From the NCBI GenBank assembly GCA_903831545.1, contig CAIKYI010000581.1, positions 1-14,989 of the forward strand: 14,989 nt of DNA. The letters run 5' to 3'. Positions within the stretch are counted from its first letter, which is position 1, and the number at the start of each line of letters is the position of its first letter. The stretch comes from an uncultured Methylobacter sp. Lineage in GTDB: Bacteria; Pseudomonadota; Gammaproteobacteria; Methylococcales; Methylomonadaceae. The position numbers were made by a program, and so were the translations under genes. Under the pieces are notes generated by a model. The model made no database searches, was not told where the DNA came from, and saw only the letters and a list, made by a program, of their open reading frames with translations. Positions 14,899-14,989 of this stretch are shown here, piece after piece.

Positions 14899-14989
14899 CG
14901 GTCGATCTCTCCAGTAAATAACCAAGTCCTCGCACCGTTCGAATCACCGCATCGAAATTTTCTATACGCTTGCGCAATCGATGCACATA
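14891..14989 (-). CDS. OmpR-family response regulator, C-terminal fragment
   Basis: The last 32 codons and TAA stop of a gene running off the right edge. The translation YVHRLRKRIE...IRTVRGLGYLLE is the recognition helix and wing of an OmpR/PhoB-type winged-helix DNA-binding domain. The receiver domain lies outside the window. The stop overlaps the ATG of the sensor kinase by 8 bases, so the two are a co-translated cognate pair (TctD/QseB-like). The target genes are unknown. Confidence 0.9.
   Translation of the reverse strand, partial: YVHRLRKRIENFDAVIRTVRGLGYLLERSTDD

Noticed and set aside
1..14989. CRISPR arrays, tRNA or rRNA genes, insertion sequences, phage genes
   Set aside because: Reading both strands I found no regular repeat-spacer array, cloverleaf, transposase or terminal inverted repeats.

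Overview
The window comes from a gammaproteobacterium. The evidence is the divergent crp–yhfA pair, arranged as in enterobacteria, and a BipA and Crp whose sequences follow the gammaproteobacterial forms closely. Base composition is moderate, with no codon-use break that I can see by eye. A chemolithoautotroph or a type I methanotroph would fit the bicarbonate-uptake-like operon, but nothing here proves the lineage or the metabolism.

Left part (1-2877): the 3' nine-tenths of typA/bipA (+) converges on a Crp/Vfr-type regulator (-), with a perfect 14-bp hairpin between them. crp is divergent from yhfA, an OsmC-family gene, across a 140-bp promoter region. Then comes a short gene-poor gap (2878-3055) with a coding-like 33-codon fragment that has no start, followed by an unrecognised four-helix membrane protein (-, 3056-3559).

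Centre (3670-13233, all -): a five-gene operon read right to left: NuoM-like 1, DabA (DUF2309/UPF0753, 1104 aa), a NuoL-like DabB (519 aa), NuoM-like 2 and NuoM-like 3. The last four genes overlap or lie within 7 bp. DabA keeps the Cys-x-Asp and His/Cys residues of the zinc site of the DAB family, which energises CO2 hydration to bicarbonate. Described DAB systems are mainly DabA plus one NuoL-like DabB. Here three further NuoM-like antiporter subunits are encoded, and there is no NuoA-K or NuoH and no redox subunit. Two of the NuoM-like proteins (1 and 3) keep the ion-channel Glu and Lys residues. NuoM-like 2 has lost several, and the NuoL-like protein appears to lack a block of its C-terminal helices. 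This expanded, complex-I-like DAB assembly is the most interesting item.

Right part (13234-14989): a 291-bp regulatory gap with a candidate operon promoter, a repeated octamer and a terminator, then a TctE/QseC-type sensor kinase (-). The kinase overlaps the end of an OmpR-type response regulator that runs off the window. This two-component pair lies directly upstream of the DAB-like operon on the same strand, so it is a candidate regulator of it. That link is positional only.
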